NCBI GenBank assembly: GCA_016946835.1
Contig: JACVTC010000062.1
Span: 247,001-311,000, forward strand
Source of the DNA: Neocallimastix lanati (nom. inval.)
Taxonomy: Eukaryota > Neocallimastigomycota > Neocallimastigomycetes > Neocallimastigales > Neocallimastigaceae
Reading direction: 5' to 3'
DNA length: 64,000 bases
In this document: piece after piece, positions 1 through 13,512 of the stretch
Layout: each line of letters begins with the position of its first letter
Position numbering within the stretch: the stretch's first letter is position 1
The notes under the pieces: model-generated
Seen by the model: only the letters and a program-made list of their open reading frames with translations
Database searches by the model: none
What the model was told of the DNA's origin: nothing
Position numbers and translations under genes: made by a program

Positions 1-1911
1 TGGAATAAAATTTCTTATTTTAGAAGTATTGACACCCTGTTCCACTAAATATTTCATTAATCTTTCATTAGAACTTTCACAGGCATACAAATATACCGTT
101 TCCTTTTTTTTATTTCTGTGATTTATATCTGCCCCAAGCTCTATTAAACATTTCACCGTATTTTCATTGCCAACTCGACAGGCATTAAATAGTGGCGTTT
201 CACCATTCTCATTTTCTTTATTAATATTTGCTCCTTGTTCCACTAAATATCTTATTAATCCTTCATTTTTACTTAAACATGCCCAAAACAATGGGGTTTC
301 CCCATTCTTACTTTCTTTATTGAGATCAGCTCCGTGTTCCACTAAATATTGTACTGAGTCCCCATTTCCATTTTTACATTCCCAAAATATCGGTGTATTT
401 CTATACCAATTTTCTTCTTTATTGATATCCGCTCCACAATCAACTAAATATTTCACTAAGCTTTCATTTTTACTTCTACATGCCCAAAATAATGCTATCT
501 CTCCATTCTTACTTTCTTTATTGATGTCAGCTCCAAGTTCTATTAAATATTTTACTAAATCCTCATTTCCACTCTTACATACCTCAAATAATACAGTTCT
601 ACCGTCCGCATCATCTTTATTGATATTGACACCATGTTCCACTAAATATTTTAACAATTTTTTACTTCCACTTTCACATGCTCTAAATAACACAGTTTCT
701 CTCTTATATTTATTTTCCTTATTGATATCGGCACCATGATCCACTAAATATTTAACTAAGTTTTCATTTCCACTTTTACATGCCCAAAATAATGGAGTTT
801 CATCTATATTACTTTCTTCATTTATATTGGCATCACGTTCTTCTACTAAATACCTTATTAAATTTTCATTACCACTTAAGCATGCCCAAAATAATGGTGT
901 AATTCTATTCCGGAATTCAACTACATTTATGTTGGCACTTCTTTCTCCAACTAAATATTTCACTATGCTTTCATTTCCAATTTTGCAGGCATAAAATAAT
1001 GGTGTTTTACCCTCACTATTCCTTTCATTTATATATGCTCCCTTTTCTACTAAATATTTCACTATGCTTTCATTTCCGATTTTACAAGCTTCAAATAAAG
1101 GAGTTTCATTATTCTTATTCGATTTATTGAGGTTTGCTTCTTTTTCTACTAAATATTTCACTATTTCTTCATTGCCACTTCTACAAGCTTCAAATAAGGG
1201 AGTTTCATTATTCTTATTCGATTTATTGAGGTTTGCTTCTTTTTCTACTAAATATTTCACTATTTCTTCATTGGCACTTCTACAAGCTTCAAATAAGGGA
1301 GTTTCATAATCTATATTTACTTTATCGATAAAAGCTTCATGTTCTACTAAATATTTCACTATTTCTTCATTGGCACTTCTACATACAGAAAACAAAGGGG
1401 ATTCCAAGTTCTTATCGTCCTTATTAATATCTGCTCCATGCTCCACTAAAAATTTAACACTTTCTAGGTTTCCAGAGGAACAGGCATTATGTAAGTAAGT
1501 TCCATTGTTTATTGGAATTAAATATTTTTTATTTAAAATTAATTTATTTAATTTGGCTTTTGACAAGGGGGTTTTATTGTTATACTTAAAAAGTAATATT
1601 AAAACCATTTCATTATTTAAAAATGCGATATGACTAAAAATAATATCCAATAATTCATAATTAGATTGTTGTATTAATACATTTATTATAGAGGAGGAGT
1701 ACAAATTTAAAAAGTTTGAACAATTTTCCAAGATAAATTGTAATCGTTGAGAAGTAAGCAATTTATTATTGTACATCTCTAAAATAACGTCTTTCTTTAC
1801 AATACATTTATTTTTTAAACGTTTTATTTCATTAATATCTTTATTATCAATGGCTTTCAAACATGAATCCATTGAAAAAAAGGTATCATTATTGAGATTT
1901 TCCATCATCAT
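1..1911 (-). CDS. Ankyrin-repeat protein, 3' end beyond the window
   Basis: An open minus-strand frame of 637 codons runs from ATG at 1911 (three ATGs in a row, 1911-1903) off the left edge, so the C-terminus is missing. The first ~130 residues are helical-looking and not repeat-like. From about residue 135 at least 15 ankyrin repeats of ~33 residues follow, each close to ETPLFxACxSGNExxVKYLVExGADINKE. Ankyrin arrays are protein-binding scaffolds; the partner is unknown. Repeats 3 and 4 (about 1140-1320) are nearly identical in DNA, a sign of recent unequal exchange. Part of the N-terminal region (LYSSSIINVLI... NNEMVLILLFKYNNK) aligns with the ankyrin gene at 21892, so the two are paralogues beyond the repeats. 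No signal peptide is visible. The upstream DNA is TA-dinucleotide and poly-A rich. Confidence 0.88.
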   Translation of the reverse strand, partial: MMMENLNNDTFFSMDSCLKAIDNKDINEIKRLKNKCIVKKDVILEMYNNKLLTSQRLQFILENCSNFLNLYSSSIINVLIQQSNYELLDIIFSHIAFLNNEMVLILLFKYNNKTPLSKAKLNKLILNKKYLIPINNGTYLHNACSSGNLESVKFLVEHGADINKDDKNLESPLFSVCRSANEEIVKYLVEHEAFIDKVNIDYETPLFEACRSANEEIVKYLVEKEANLNKSNKNNETPLFEACRSGNEEIVKYLVEKEANLNKSNKNNETPLFEACKIGNESIVKYLVEKGAYINERNSEGKTPLFYACKIGNESIVKYLVGERSANINVVEFRNRITPLFWACLSGNENLIRYLVEERDANINEESNIDETPLFWACKSGNENLVKYLVDHGADINKENKYKRETVLFRACESGSKKLLKYLVEHGVNINKDDADGRTVLFEVCKSGNEDLVKYLIELGADINKESKNGEIALFWACRSKNESLVKYLVDCGADINKEENWYRNTPIFWECKNGNGDSVQYLVEHGADLNKESKNGETPLFWACLSKNEGLIRYLVEQGANINKENENGETPLFNACRVGNENTVKCLIELGADINHRNKKKETVYLYACESSNERLMKYLVEQGVNTSKIRNFIP

Positions 1912-2288
1912 GAAAATAACTTTGAAATTCAATATTTTGTATATATATATATATATATATTTTTTTTTTATTTATTTATCTATTTACTTATTTTTTGTTT
2001 AACGAAATGTAATAAAATGAATTATAATATTTATTTTGTGTTTTATTCAGATATTTTAAAATAAAAATAAATAAAAATAAATAAAAATAAATTAAAATAA
2101 ATTAAAATAAATAAAAATAAATAAAAGTGAAAATTAATAAAAATAAAAAATTTAAATTAGATTACTTATTTTTATGTACAAAAAATTTTGTTATGTACAA
2201 AAAATTATTTCTGAAATGACAACTTATTTTATTTTATTTTATTTTTACTTCCAATAATTTTACCATTTTATTAATAAAAATTTATGGT

Positions 2289-2327
<39 letters not shown>

Positions 2328-2559
2328 GGCAGCAAACTTGTTTCATCTTTATTAATTAAATATATATGATAAAATACATGTAATAAAAAGAAAAAAAAAA
2401 AAAAAGATAAAAAATAAACAAAAAAAAAAAAAAAAAAAAAAAACACAAAATAAAATAAAATAATGGTATAATATATTCTAGTTTCATTTAATTAATATCT
2501 GTTAAGACTTCACAAAGGGCATTATTATACTATAGTATAATAATTAATTTTGACTTCAC
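1912..2559. other. AT-rich intergenic region upstream of the ankyrin gene
   Basis: It holds a TA run (1939-1958), AAATAAAT-type repeats (about 2060-2130), a short direct repeat of a TATGTACAAAAAATT-like unit (about 2174-2206), a long poly-T tract (about 2289-2324) and two poly-A tracts. No gene is seen. Confidence 0.6.
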
Positions 2560-3663
2560 AATGTTAATCATAATTTTAAGATATAAAATTATGATTACTG
2601 GCCTGTCTTACTGTTTCTTCAGCATTGACGCTCTTGGTAGTAGTAGTACGATTTCGATTTGAACCTATTGAACAAAGACCATTGCTGACCAATAGCAATA
2701 GGTATAATCGATTTGAAGAAGAGCCGCAGTAACCAACCAAGAATGGAGTATCAGAATAAGCACCTGATTTTATCTGACACTTAGATAGATCCTTCCATTC
2801 CCCTGTACTGTTATTAATGCTTCTTCCCCCAAGAAGGAAATTAAACACTTTTTTAACATACACACACTAGAATCAACATACACATTATTTTTAATACTAT
2901 TACTATCATTACTAATAATACTATTACTAATATTACTATAACTATTATTACTATTACTAATATTACTATAACTATTATTACTACTACTATTATTACTATT
3001 ACTATTATTACTATTACTATTATTACTGTTGCTATTATCATTATTACTATTAACAATATCATTGGTTAGGTTGCCACAGTTAAAAAGCATTATATAAAAA
3101 AAATATAAAAATTTTTTCATCATTAACTTTACTACGAATATGATTGAAAAATTGACAATCAATTAACCAATACCTTATCCATTGTTTATTACTTTTACAA
3201 CAGGGACAAAAATTAGGACACATTTGATCTATTATTTTTGCAGCTTTAGCAATTCTAGCATCTAATCTATATATCCGCTTCGTGTTCTCAATAGCCAATA
3301 GAAACCAAATGAAAAGAATCAGGATATTCATAACAAAGTTTTATATAAAATCTGATGTTTTTTTCGAATCTGCTTTTGTTATAGAATTCAGCTTTAAATA
3401 GAATTGATTTTCATAACTCTTTTCCAATAAAAAATCCTTGATTTTATTATCGTTATTACTCTCTTTTCTCTAAGTTTACGTTTAAGAGTTCTACTTTTCT
3501 TTCGTCCATGTATATTTTCTAGATTTTGGAATCTTATTAACTAAATGGGAAATAATACAATTTGAATCTTTCCATTTATCAAAACATTTTGACTTGAGAC
3601 CAAAGAACACATAGCTGACAATGGATGGAATATTTAAATCTTTTGAAATAGAATATACCATTA

Positions 3664-3703
<40 letters not shown>

Positions 3704-4560
3704 GCTTTTTTGTCAACCTGCCATCCATCTTAATTCTTTATTAATTAATTTCTGAGTATTATTTTGTTCTCGCTTTATTTGAACCAAGTAAAGGTGCAAA
3801 GTAAGAGACTTTACTAAGTAACATAGGAGTTAATTATAATCTTCTTAAATGGAATAGGAATTTTTTTTTTTTTTTGAATTTAAAAAAAAAAAAAAAAATT
3901 TACTTTACAGAAAAGAGAGCTTTAGTAACTTTTAGAGTTAAGTAATTTAATAATAGGGGTTCAACGATAAGCTTTTATCAAATAGTATGCCTAAATAGGT
4001 TATAACATTTAGTTATTGGGATTGGTTTGACCAGCAAGATGAAAAATTAGAATCTCTTTTTTATTTTGAAAAAGAAGTGTGTCTGGTCGAATCACCATCG
4101 TAGCACACTTGTTAATTCCAAAAATTCATCATATTAAATTTTAGCCCATTCATTTTACCCTCTTAAGCAATTTTTTTTTTTTTTTTTTTATCTTAGTTCC
4201 ACCGCAACATCTAGATTCGCCTAAAGGAATTCCAAGTTCTGAAAAATCATTAAAAATGTCATTAATAAATAGATTGAAAAGAATTGGTGATAGTGGACCA
4301 CCTTTGTCTAACTCCTCAATTCCGCAGTGAATGATCACCAGAAAAAATTATACCAATAACATTACCATTGCGAATAATGTTATTAATTAACACAAAATGT
4401 AACTTTACTACTATTTTGCACCTGTACTGTGGATCCACTTTATAATAATAAACGATTTATTATACATAGATCGAGTACACCCCTGCTCGGGGAAAAATTT
4501 ATGGTAAAGAGTTGAATTAAAATCTACAAAAGATCACGTCATGTCACCTTAATGAAAATA
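2560..4560 (-). pseudogene. Degenerate non-LTR (LINE-type) retrotransposon
   Basis: Minus-strand fragments in several frames follow LINE order. A possible early reverse-transcriptase block (FVDF) lies near 4520-4550. A clear RT block, KGGPLSPILFNLFIND, lies near 4240-4310 and matches the conserved QGxPLSPxLFNLFIND motif, with the usual QG altered. A block of the type INKCATMVI followed by GQTIPIT, which normally comes after the catalytic YADD, lies near 3960-4120. A cysteine-rich C-terminal part with CPCC spacing and WxRYWLIDC lies near 3130-3260, and a further tail near 2580-2860. A poly-Asn/Ser run (2890-3050) and poly-A tracts interrupt it. The many stops and frame changes show it is dead. 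The RT class is reasonably secure; the clade and ends are not. Confidence 0.6.
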
Positions 4561-5724
<1,164 letters not shown>

Positions 5725-7158
5725 TTAATTTCTACATTGAAGTTGTAATTCTTTCCATTGATGTATTTGCTTATTAACTAGACTGATACTATTTTTTTGT
5801 TCTTCATATCTTTCCGTCAAGAAAAAGGATTGAATAATAGCTTCTATAAATAATAATATTTTATAACCAATTTGAGAAACGATAAGCATACGATCATACG
5901 TTAATCTTAAATTATCGTATTCTGAAGTAGATTGATTGTCATTACTACTTGAGGTAGTTCTTGATGTCATTCTTGGTTTATTTAAAAGACTATCGGCTAA
6001 AAGAATATGTTCTTTTGGGACAACATCAACATTGGAATGAAGATTCATAACCCAATTACGAAAATCATTCTTACTGATTAATTGACGTACTTCTTCCCAA
6101 TCCGGTATTTCTATAGTTTCTTCCTTATTCACTAGTTTTTCTATCGTTAGGGAATCTTTGTCAAACTTTCTACGATGAGTAGGATGTTTACTTAAAATGG
6201 TAGAAGGAGTCATAGCGGCATTTTGACTTTCAGTAATTAATTTATTTTCATAATTATATTTACTTTTATTTAAATGTTTGGAGGTTGTTTCCTCATTCGA
6301 TACACTATTCTTTCTATTTCCTAAATTTATGGTAGAAAAATCATTAAAACTATTTCTTCTACTACTGGAATTAGAGTAATTGGAATCATTTCTGCTACAA
6401 CTACTACTACAACTATTACTACAACTACTACAACTACTTTCATCACCAGAATCGTAAGGTGAATTAGATCTAGCATTTGTTAAGTTACATACACTAAAGG
6501 AATGCCTAGTTATAATTTTCTTATTAGTAGTACTACCACAATTAAAACTATTTGAAAGAATATCTAAACCGTCTTCATTCCTATTATTTCTATTTTCAAT
6601 ACATTGTAAGCATTGACAATTACTGCCACCGGTATATAAAATGTAAAGAACACTAAAAATGTATTTCACTTCTCTTGGAGGATTTGGAAGATTACAAAAT
6701 TCAGAAACGTCTGAACGACTAATAACATTTAAAAATACTTTATAGTGTGAAAGTCTTTTGAATAACTTGTTCTTCATATGATTAAGACGTATTTCCAAAG
6801 ACTTTTTATCATTTTCAAGGACATTTAATTTTTCTTCTATTATATCATAGAGTTTGACTTCACTTAATGACTTGAATTTTCTATTACAAAGACGTAAATT
6901 TAAAATATCGCGTAAATCAGTTAAATTACCAAATATCTTTAATAAAATTTCATTTGGTAATTCCTTTGAATAGGTATTTCTTTGCTTTAAATTATTCTGA
7001 AAAGAAATAATAGAATTTATATTAGAAATTAGGGTATTATTATTTATAGATTCTGTAATTTTTTCTATTGAATATGATGATATTATATTTTCAGTATAAT
7101 ATAAAGGGGTAGCCTCTGTTGGGTTTTCAGTATATATTGAGCATAAAGTTTCAGTCAT
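5725..7158 (-). CDS. F-box domain protein (477 aa)
   Basis: Single-exon frame from ATG at 7158 to TAA at 5725. Residues ~66-106 (LPNEILLKIFGNLTDLRDILNLRLCNRKF) form a typical F-box, the Skp1-binding module of SCF ubiquitin ligases, so the protein is probably a substrate adaptor. Residues ~215-290 are a low-complexity Ser/Asn/Cys-rich linker. The C-terminal ~125 residues have no WD40, LRR or Kelch signature. They contain DWEEVRQLI-x3-DF (353-366) and, after another Ser-rich spacer, YDRMLIVSQIGYKILLFIEAI (421-441) followed by a charged helix. That pattern faintly recalls the region beside the dynein heavy-chain stalk (see findings). A CxC-x2-C cluster lies near residues 181-186. The F-box call is firm; the substrate is unknown. 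Confidence 0.85.
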   Translation of the reverse strand: MTETLCSIYTENPTEATPLYYTENIISSYSIEKITESINNNTLISNINSIISFQNNLKQRNTYSKELPNEILLKIFGNLTDLRDILNLRLCNRKFKSLSEVKLYDIIEEKLNVLENDKKSLEIRLNHMKNKLFKRLSHYKVFLNVISRSDVSEFCNLPNPPREVKYIFSVLYILYTGGSNCQCLQCIENRNNRNEDGLDILSNSFNCGSTTNKKIITRHSFSVCNLTNARSNSPYDSGDESSCSSCSNSCSSSCSRNDSNYSNSSSRRNSFNDFSTINLGNRKNSVSNEETTSKHLNKSKYNYENKLITESQNAAMTPSTILSKHPTHRRKFDKDSLTIEKLVNKEETIEIPDWEEVRQLISKNDFRNWVMNLHSNVDVVPKEHILLADSLLNKPRMTSRTTSSSNDNQSTSEYDNLRLTYDRMLIVSQIGYKILLFIEAIIQSFFLTERYEEQKNSISLVNKQIHQWKELQLQCRN

Positions 7159-8165
7159 TTTTATATGTTATTTGTAAAATAGATATGTCTATTTGTTTGT
7201 TTCCGATGAGAAATGAAAAATGAAATATATTATTTTATTATAATAAAATAGTAATGATACTAATGTTGAACAAATGGAAAAAAAAATAATAATAATGATA
7301 AAAATTTAAAAAAAAAAATAAAAAATTAAAATATTGTTTTTCTTTATATAATTAATATTCGTTTTCCTTTTTTTTTTTTAATGCCTTGGTTGATATTAAT
7401 GTATATTGAAAATTCATATATATATCATTAATCGATATATATAAAAAATAAATTATCTTCCTTAAAAATTTATATATATATATATTTATATGTTTACTCC
7501 TTTCTTATTGAAAATAATTTTTTTATATATAATAATAAAAATAAAAGTAAAATAATTGTTTTATTGATAAAGGTAAAACTATTATTTTTATTATTATATA
7601 TAAAAACTATTGAATGCTAAAAGTTAAATATATTCACTATATCACTATATTAATTTTGAGTTAATATCTATTTAAGATATTTAATATAATATACATATCA
7701 AATTATTGAACTTCTTCTATATATATTTTTTGTATATTACTATATACAATTAAATTTATTTGTCGTTTATGTGTACTGTTAAAAATTATTTATTATTTGA
7801 AATTTGAGCAATTAATTATAATAAAATCTTGTCTATAATAATGGTATTTCGTATAATTTTAAATATAATGGTATTTCGTATAATTTTAAAAAAAGTGTTT
7901 TTAATATATATATATAAATGATTAAAGAAAATAACAAAGAATGTTTAAAGAAAAAATAATAAATAAATAGTAACTAATAAATAAAAAAAAAAATTAAAAA
8001 AAAAAATTTTTTTAAAAGCCAAAAAGCCAAATAGTTGAATAATTTAATATTATAATAATATTATAATATTTTAAAATAATAAAAACTTTAAATATTAATA
8101 TTAAATATATATTAAAAATGTTGTATTAATAATTTTAAAGTTGTTTCAAAAAATATTGTACTCTA
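7159..8165. other. AT-rich intergenic region upstream of the F-box gene
   Basis: The promoter of the minus-strand F-box gene must lie at its left end, but no motif is distinctive. A 27-bp tandem duplication (7841-7894, unit starting ATGGTATTTCGTATAATT) is the only structured item. No gene is seen. Confidence 0.55.
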
Positions 8166-8464
8166 TAAAATAATAAATAATAAATAATAAATAATAAATA
8201 ATAAATAATAAATAATAAATAATAAATAATAAATAATAAATAATAAATAATAAATAATAAATAATAATAAATAATAAATAATAAATAATAAATAATAAAT
8301 AAATAAATAATTAATAATAAATAATTAAATAATAAATAAAAAATAAATAATAAATAATAAATAATTAAATAATAAATAATAAATAATAAATAATAAATAA
8401 TAAATAATAAATAATTAAATAATAAATAATAAATAATAAATAATTAAATAATTGAATAATAAAT
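8166..8464. repeat. AAATAAT heptamer minisatellite, array 1
   Basis: A tandem 7-bp unit (AATAAAT/AAATAAT) repeats about 40 times with occasional ATTAAAT or ATTGAAT variants. The same unit recurs in both orientations at seven more places in the window. Confidence 0.9.
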
Positions 8465-9230
8465 AAGTATGGAACAAAGAATTTTAAAAATTTAAATATT
8501 ATATAATTAAATTTGTTCATAATATTAAAAAGGATATTCTTAATATATGATAAAGATTAACTTTATTCCATAATCAGTAATTATTAATTTTCATTCCGTT
8601 ATCAGCAATAATTGTTTCTATTATAAATAAATTAGAAATAGTCAACATCCATGGAATTAATATTAATATTAATATTGAAATTAGATAATATTAAATATAA
8701 ATAATTGTTAATAATAATTATTTATTTCATAAACTTTTATTATATCCATATTTAAATGAATGTATTTTATTATCTTCCTTATTTTACTATATAAAATTTT
8801 CCAAATCCATTTAATAACATTTATATGTTATTTTAAACAAAAAAAAAAAAAAAAAAAAGTGAAAAGAAAGAAAGTAGTAAATAAATAAATTGAATAATTA
8901 ATGAAAATTAAACATTAATAAAAAAAAGCACGAATATAATAATAATAAAGAAAAAAAAAAAGATTTGGTAATAATAAATTAATTATAGAATTATTTTTCT
9001 CAATAACGGCCTTCTTTCAATTTGGTATCTGTGGCCATTACAATCTTTCTTTAGTTTCATAATTGATTATTTAATATTTATTTATTTATTTATTATATAA
9101 TTTATTGTTTATTATTTATATGTTTATTATTTATTATTTATTATGTTTATTATTATTTTAAAAATCAATTTTTACTAATATTTTTGTGATATTATTAATA
9201 TTCATAGATTAACTTTTTTTAAATCAAAAA
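8465..9230. other. AT-rich intergenic region
   Basis: No gene is seen. A short GC-richer patch near 9007-9035 has a GGCC...GGCC pair about 20 bases apart, too weak to call an RNA. Confidence 0.5.
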
Positions 9231-9475
9231 TAATAAATAAATAATAAATAATTGAATAATATATAATAAATAATAAATAATAAAAAGAGTATTTAATAAT
9301 AAATAATAAATAATAAAAAGAGTATTTATTAATAAATAATAAATAATAAATAATAAATAATAAAAATTAATAATAAATAATAAATAATAAAAAGAGTATT
9401 TATTAATAAATAATAAATTATAAATAATAAATAATAAATAATAAATAATAAATCAAAAAATAATAAATAATTGAA
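9231..9475. repeat. AAATAAT heptamer minisatellite, array 2
   Basis: The same 7-bp unit, interrupted three times by an AAAAAGAGTATTTA motif (near 9281, 9315 and 9389). At 9315 and 9389 it continues into the palindrome TATTTATTAATAAATA before the array resumes. Confidence 0.85.
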
Positions 9476-10239
9476 TAATGGAATAATAATTATATCATAA
9501 TTAACATTATCTACTTCTAATAATATAAACAGCACATATATTAATTGACTATTTCAATATAGAGCATTGATTTACATATTTCTTATTCTAATATGGACAC
9601 TATTTATTTTTAATTTTATGATGATTATTATTACCATTATTAAAAATTGTTATTTTGTTTTGGATTTTCATTTCTTTTATTATGACTGTCATATATATTC
9701 TATTACATTGTGATATATAAATAGAAGTTTAATTAATTTATTACAATAGATTTATATATATTAATGACAATAGAAAATAAATTAACATTAAAAATGTTAA
9801 AAAGATATTAAAAATAGAAATGATGAAAAAAAAAAAGATATTATACAGAATTAATAACAAAGAAAATAAATTAAAAAATATTAAATTATTAAATATATAA
9901 TATATTATTAATATAATCATTACATATAATATTAATATTTATTAAATATATAATATATAAAATTGTAATATATTTAGTAGTACATTTCATATATTAATTT
10001 TAATTATATTACTCTGTAAAAATGGATTAATCTATTTATGGATAGTTTTATTGGATGGAGAGGTTTTCTATATTTTAATAAATTTAATATATATAATATA
10101 TTAAAAAATGCTTAATTTAATTAAATAATATATTAAATTAGCTTTTTATACATATATTAATAATTAAATAGAATCTTTTAATATTAATATGGAATATGAA
10201 GATATAAAATAATTTATATTAATTTTGAAATTTAATTAA
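9476..10239. other. AT-rich intergenic region
   Basis: Mixed AT-rich sequence with no coding potential that I can support on either strand. Confidence 0.5.
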
Positions 10240-10650
10240 ATAAATAATTGAATAATAAATAATAAATAATAATAAAAAAAGATTATTTATTAATAAATAA
10301 TAAATAATAAATAATAAATAATAAATAATAAATAATAAATAATAAATAATTAGTAATAAATAATAAATAATAAATAATAAATAATTAAATAATAAATAAT
10401 AAATAATTAAATAATAAATAATTAAATAATAAATAATAAATAATAAATAATAAATAATAAATAATAAATAATAAATAATAAATAATAAATAATAAATAAT
10501 AAATAATAAATAATAAATAATAAATAATAAATAATAAATAATAAATAATAAATAATAAATAATAAATAATAAATAATAAATAATAAATAATAAATAATAA
10601 ATAATAAATAATAAATAATAAATAATTGAATAATTGAATAATTGAATAAT
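10240..10650. repeat. AAATAAT heptamer minisatellite, array 3
   Basis: About 400 bp of the 7-bp unit, with a perfect core from about 10431 to 10625. It starts with a variant of the punctuation motif (AAAAAAAGATTATTTATTAATAAA near 10274). An open frame through the array encodes only a monotonous Ile/Tyr/Leu/Phe peptide and is not a gene. Confidence 0.9.
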
Positions 10651-11153
10651 AAAAAGAATAAAAACAGTATTTATTATATAATATAATAATATAAACAATA
10701 GAAATTTAAATGTCGATCAAAATCAAAAGGAAATTCTGGATAAAACTATCTGAATTATTTGAAATCACGCCTTTACAAAAAAATAATGTATATATTATTT
10801 TATTGTGGTAAGATATCATTATACAAGTAAAAATTATTGCAAAAATTAAAAGAAATTTCAATGTAATGATATAACAATATTATAGGGAAATAATGGTTAC
10901 GAACTGATTATCATTTAGAATCTGTGGGGTAAAAGTTAATAACTTATTAAATGGAAATATAATTATGAATAGACATAGGAGAAAAAAAAAATATCATAAA
11001 ATGAATAATTAATTCAATGGAAATATAATTATGAATTATGAATAGAAAATGAATTTAGAATTAAGTATTAATATATATATAAATATTATATAGAGAAAAA
11101 AAATTTTAAAATAAAAAAAATAAAATAAAATAGAATAAAATAAAATAGAATAA

Positions 11154-11184
<31 letters not shown>

Positions 11185-11403
11185 TATATATATATTTTTT
11201 TGGATTATTATTAATTAAATATCATATTCTAGATTAAAAGAAAATCAGATGAATTGTCATATCTTTGTGTGACTTTTTTTTTTTTTTTTGTTTCCTTCTA
11301 AGCATTTATTCATTATATATATATATATTACTAAATAGATATTATTTGTATATATATTATGTATTAATATGTATTATTGTACTATTGATTCTTCATATAA
11401 TCA
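10651..11403. other. AT-rich intergenic region
   Basis: A somewhat more complex stretch (10710-11000) has no open frame of useful length. An AAAATAG/AAATA repeat (11120-11160) and a short AAT run follow. No gene is seen. Confidence 0.5.
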
Positions 11404-11648
<245 letters not shown>

Positions 11649-11902
11649 TAATTAATTAAAGCAAAAAGAACTGTTTTGAAATTTGGTCTTTTATTATAAT
11701 AATATTAATCATCAGAAGATGATTAAATATCATATTATATATCACATATTTATATATATATAATATTTATATTAACAACACTATCAATCACAACATTATA
11801 ATAAAATTTATTATGAATATCATGATTACTTTAAAAACTTTTTTTTATGTAAATTTAAATTAACAATTAATAATATAAAATAAAGAAATTAAAATAATCT
11901 TT

Positions 11903-12495
11903 GATTATATTATTTATTATCTATTATTTATTATTTATTATTTATTATTTATTATTTATTATTTATTATTTATTATTCAATTATTATCAATAAATACTCT
12001 TTTTATTATTTATTATTTATTATTTATTATTTATTAATAAATTACTCTTTTTATTATTTATTATTTATTATTTATTATTTATTATTTATAATTTATTTTT
12101 TATTATTTATTAATAAATACTCTTTTATTTATTATTTATTATTTATTTATTATTAATTATTTATTATTATTTATTATTATTTATTATTTATTATTCCATT
12201 ATTCAATTATTTATTATTTATTATTATAATTATTTATTATTTATTATTTATTATTTATTATTTATTTTTTATTATTTATTATTTATTATTTATTATTTAT
12301 TATTTATTATTTATTATTTATTATTTATTATTTATTAATATTTTATTTATTATTTATTATTTATTATTTATTATTTATTATTCTATTATTTAATTATTTA
12401 ATTATTCAATTATTTATTATTTATTATTTAATTATTTATTATTTATTATTTATTATTTATTATTTATTATTTATTATTTAATTATTCAATTATTT
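11903..12495. repeat. ATTATTT heptamer minisatellite, array 4 (inverted)
   Basis: The 7-bp unit in the opposite orientation to arrays 1-3, nearly 600 bp long. It is punctuated at about 11991, 12041 and 12114 by AATAAAT(T)ACTCTTTTT, the reverse complement of the motif in arrays 2 and 3. The motif therefore keeps a fixed polarity relative to the heptamer. Confidence 0.9.
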
Positions 12496-13476
12496 CTTAT
12501 TTAATATTAAAATTATTAAAATTATTCTTGGTTTTATTTTATTTTGTTTTGTTTTATCTAACTACTTTATTTATGGAATATTTTTAATTTATGCAATAAA
12601 AAAAATAAAAAAAATAAAAAAAATAAAAAAAATAAAAAAAATAAAAAATAAAAAGTAGGAAACATTAATTCTTCAGAAAAAAAAAAAAAAATAATAATAA
12701 TAAAAATTTTATTATATATAATATTTACTTTATTGCTATTAATTGTAGTTAATTTTAGTTTAATTTAATCTACACTTTGATAAATTTTAAAAATAGTTTT
12801 TCATAATTAATACTAACTTTTACCATCAAAACTATTAATAAAGATTTCTAAATTATATATAAAAAAAAAAAAAGCTATTAAAATAGACTAATTAAATTAT
12901 TTTTATATTTATTTATTTAGTTCATCATTAAACCCATTTTTTTTTTTTTTTTTAATTTCTTAATACCTTTAATTTTATCCTTTTTTTTTTTTTTTTTTTT
13001 TATTTTAATTTTATTGTATATTGTTAAAATAGCAATTCACTATGTTTAAATATTTAATTGTTTAAAATTGTATTTATTTATTTATTTATCTTTTTTTTTT
13101 TTTTATTTATTTTAAATTCAATTTATTAATACAAATACAAATATATATATATAAAATTAAAAAAACTTATGTAATATATATATATATAATATTTATTAAA
13201 TAAAAAAAAATAATTTTTATTTAGCCAAATACTACTATCAATTTCCAAATAGTTTTAATTAATTTAATTAATTAATTAGTATAAATTTATATATAATTTA
13301 TACAAAAACTTTTTTTTTTTTATTATTTTATTATTGATTAATGAATTGATAGCATTAAAAATAATGAAAAGTTAAAAGTTTAAACGATCTAAACAAAAAA
13401 TATAAACTATGAAAAAAAAAAAAATATATATATATATATAGATATATAGATATATAGATATATATAGATATAGATA

Positions 13477-13512
<36 letters not shown>

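Noticed and set aside
167-739. 190-codon + strand frame
   Set aside because: Antisense of the ankyrin repeats of the minus-strand gene at 1-1911; its internal repetition mirrors the 99-bp ankyrin period.
9007-9035. Possible small RNA with GGCC...GGCC stem
   Set aside because: A four-base stem only, and no tRNA or snRNA landmarks.
10219-10698. 159-codon minus-strand frame of Leu/Phe/Ile/Tyr repeats
   Set aside because: Translation of the AAATAAT minisatellite, open only because the unit lacks stops in that frame.
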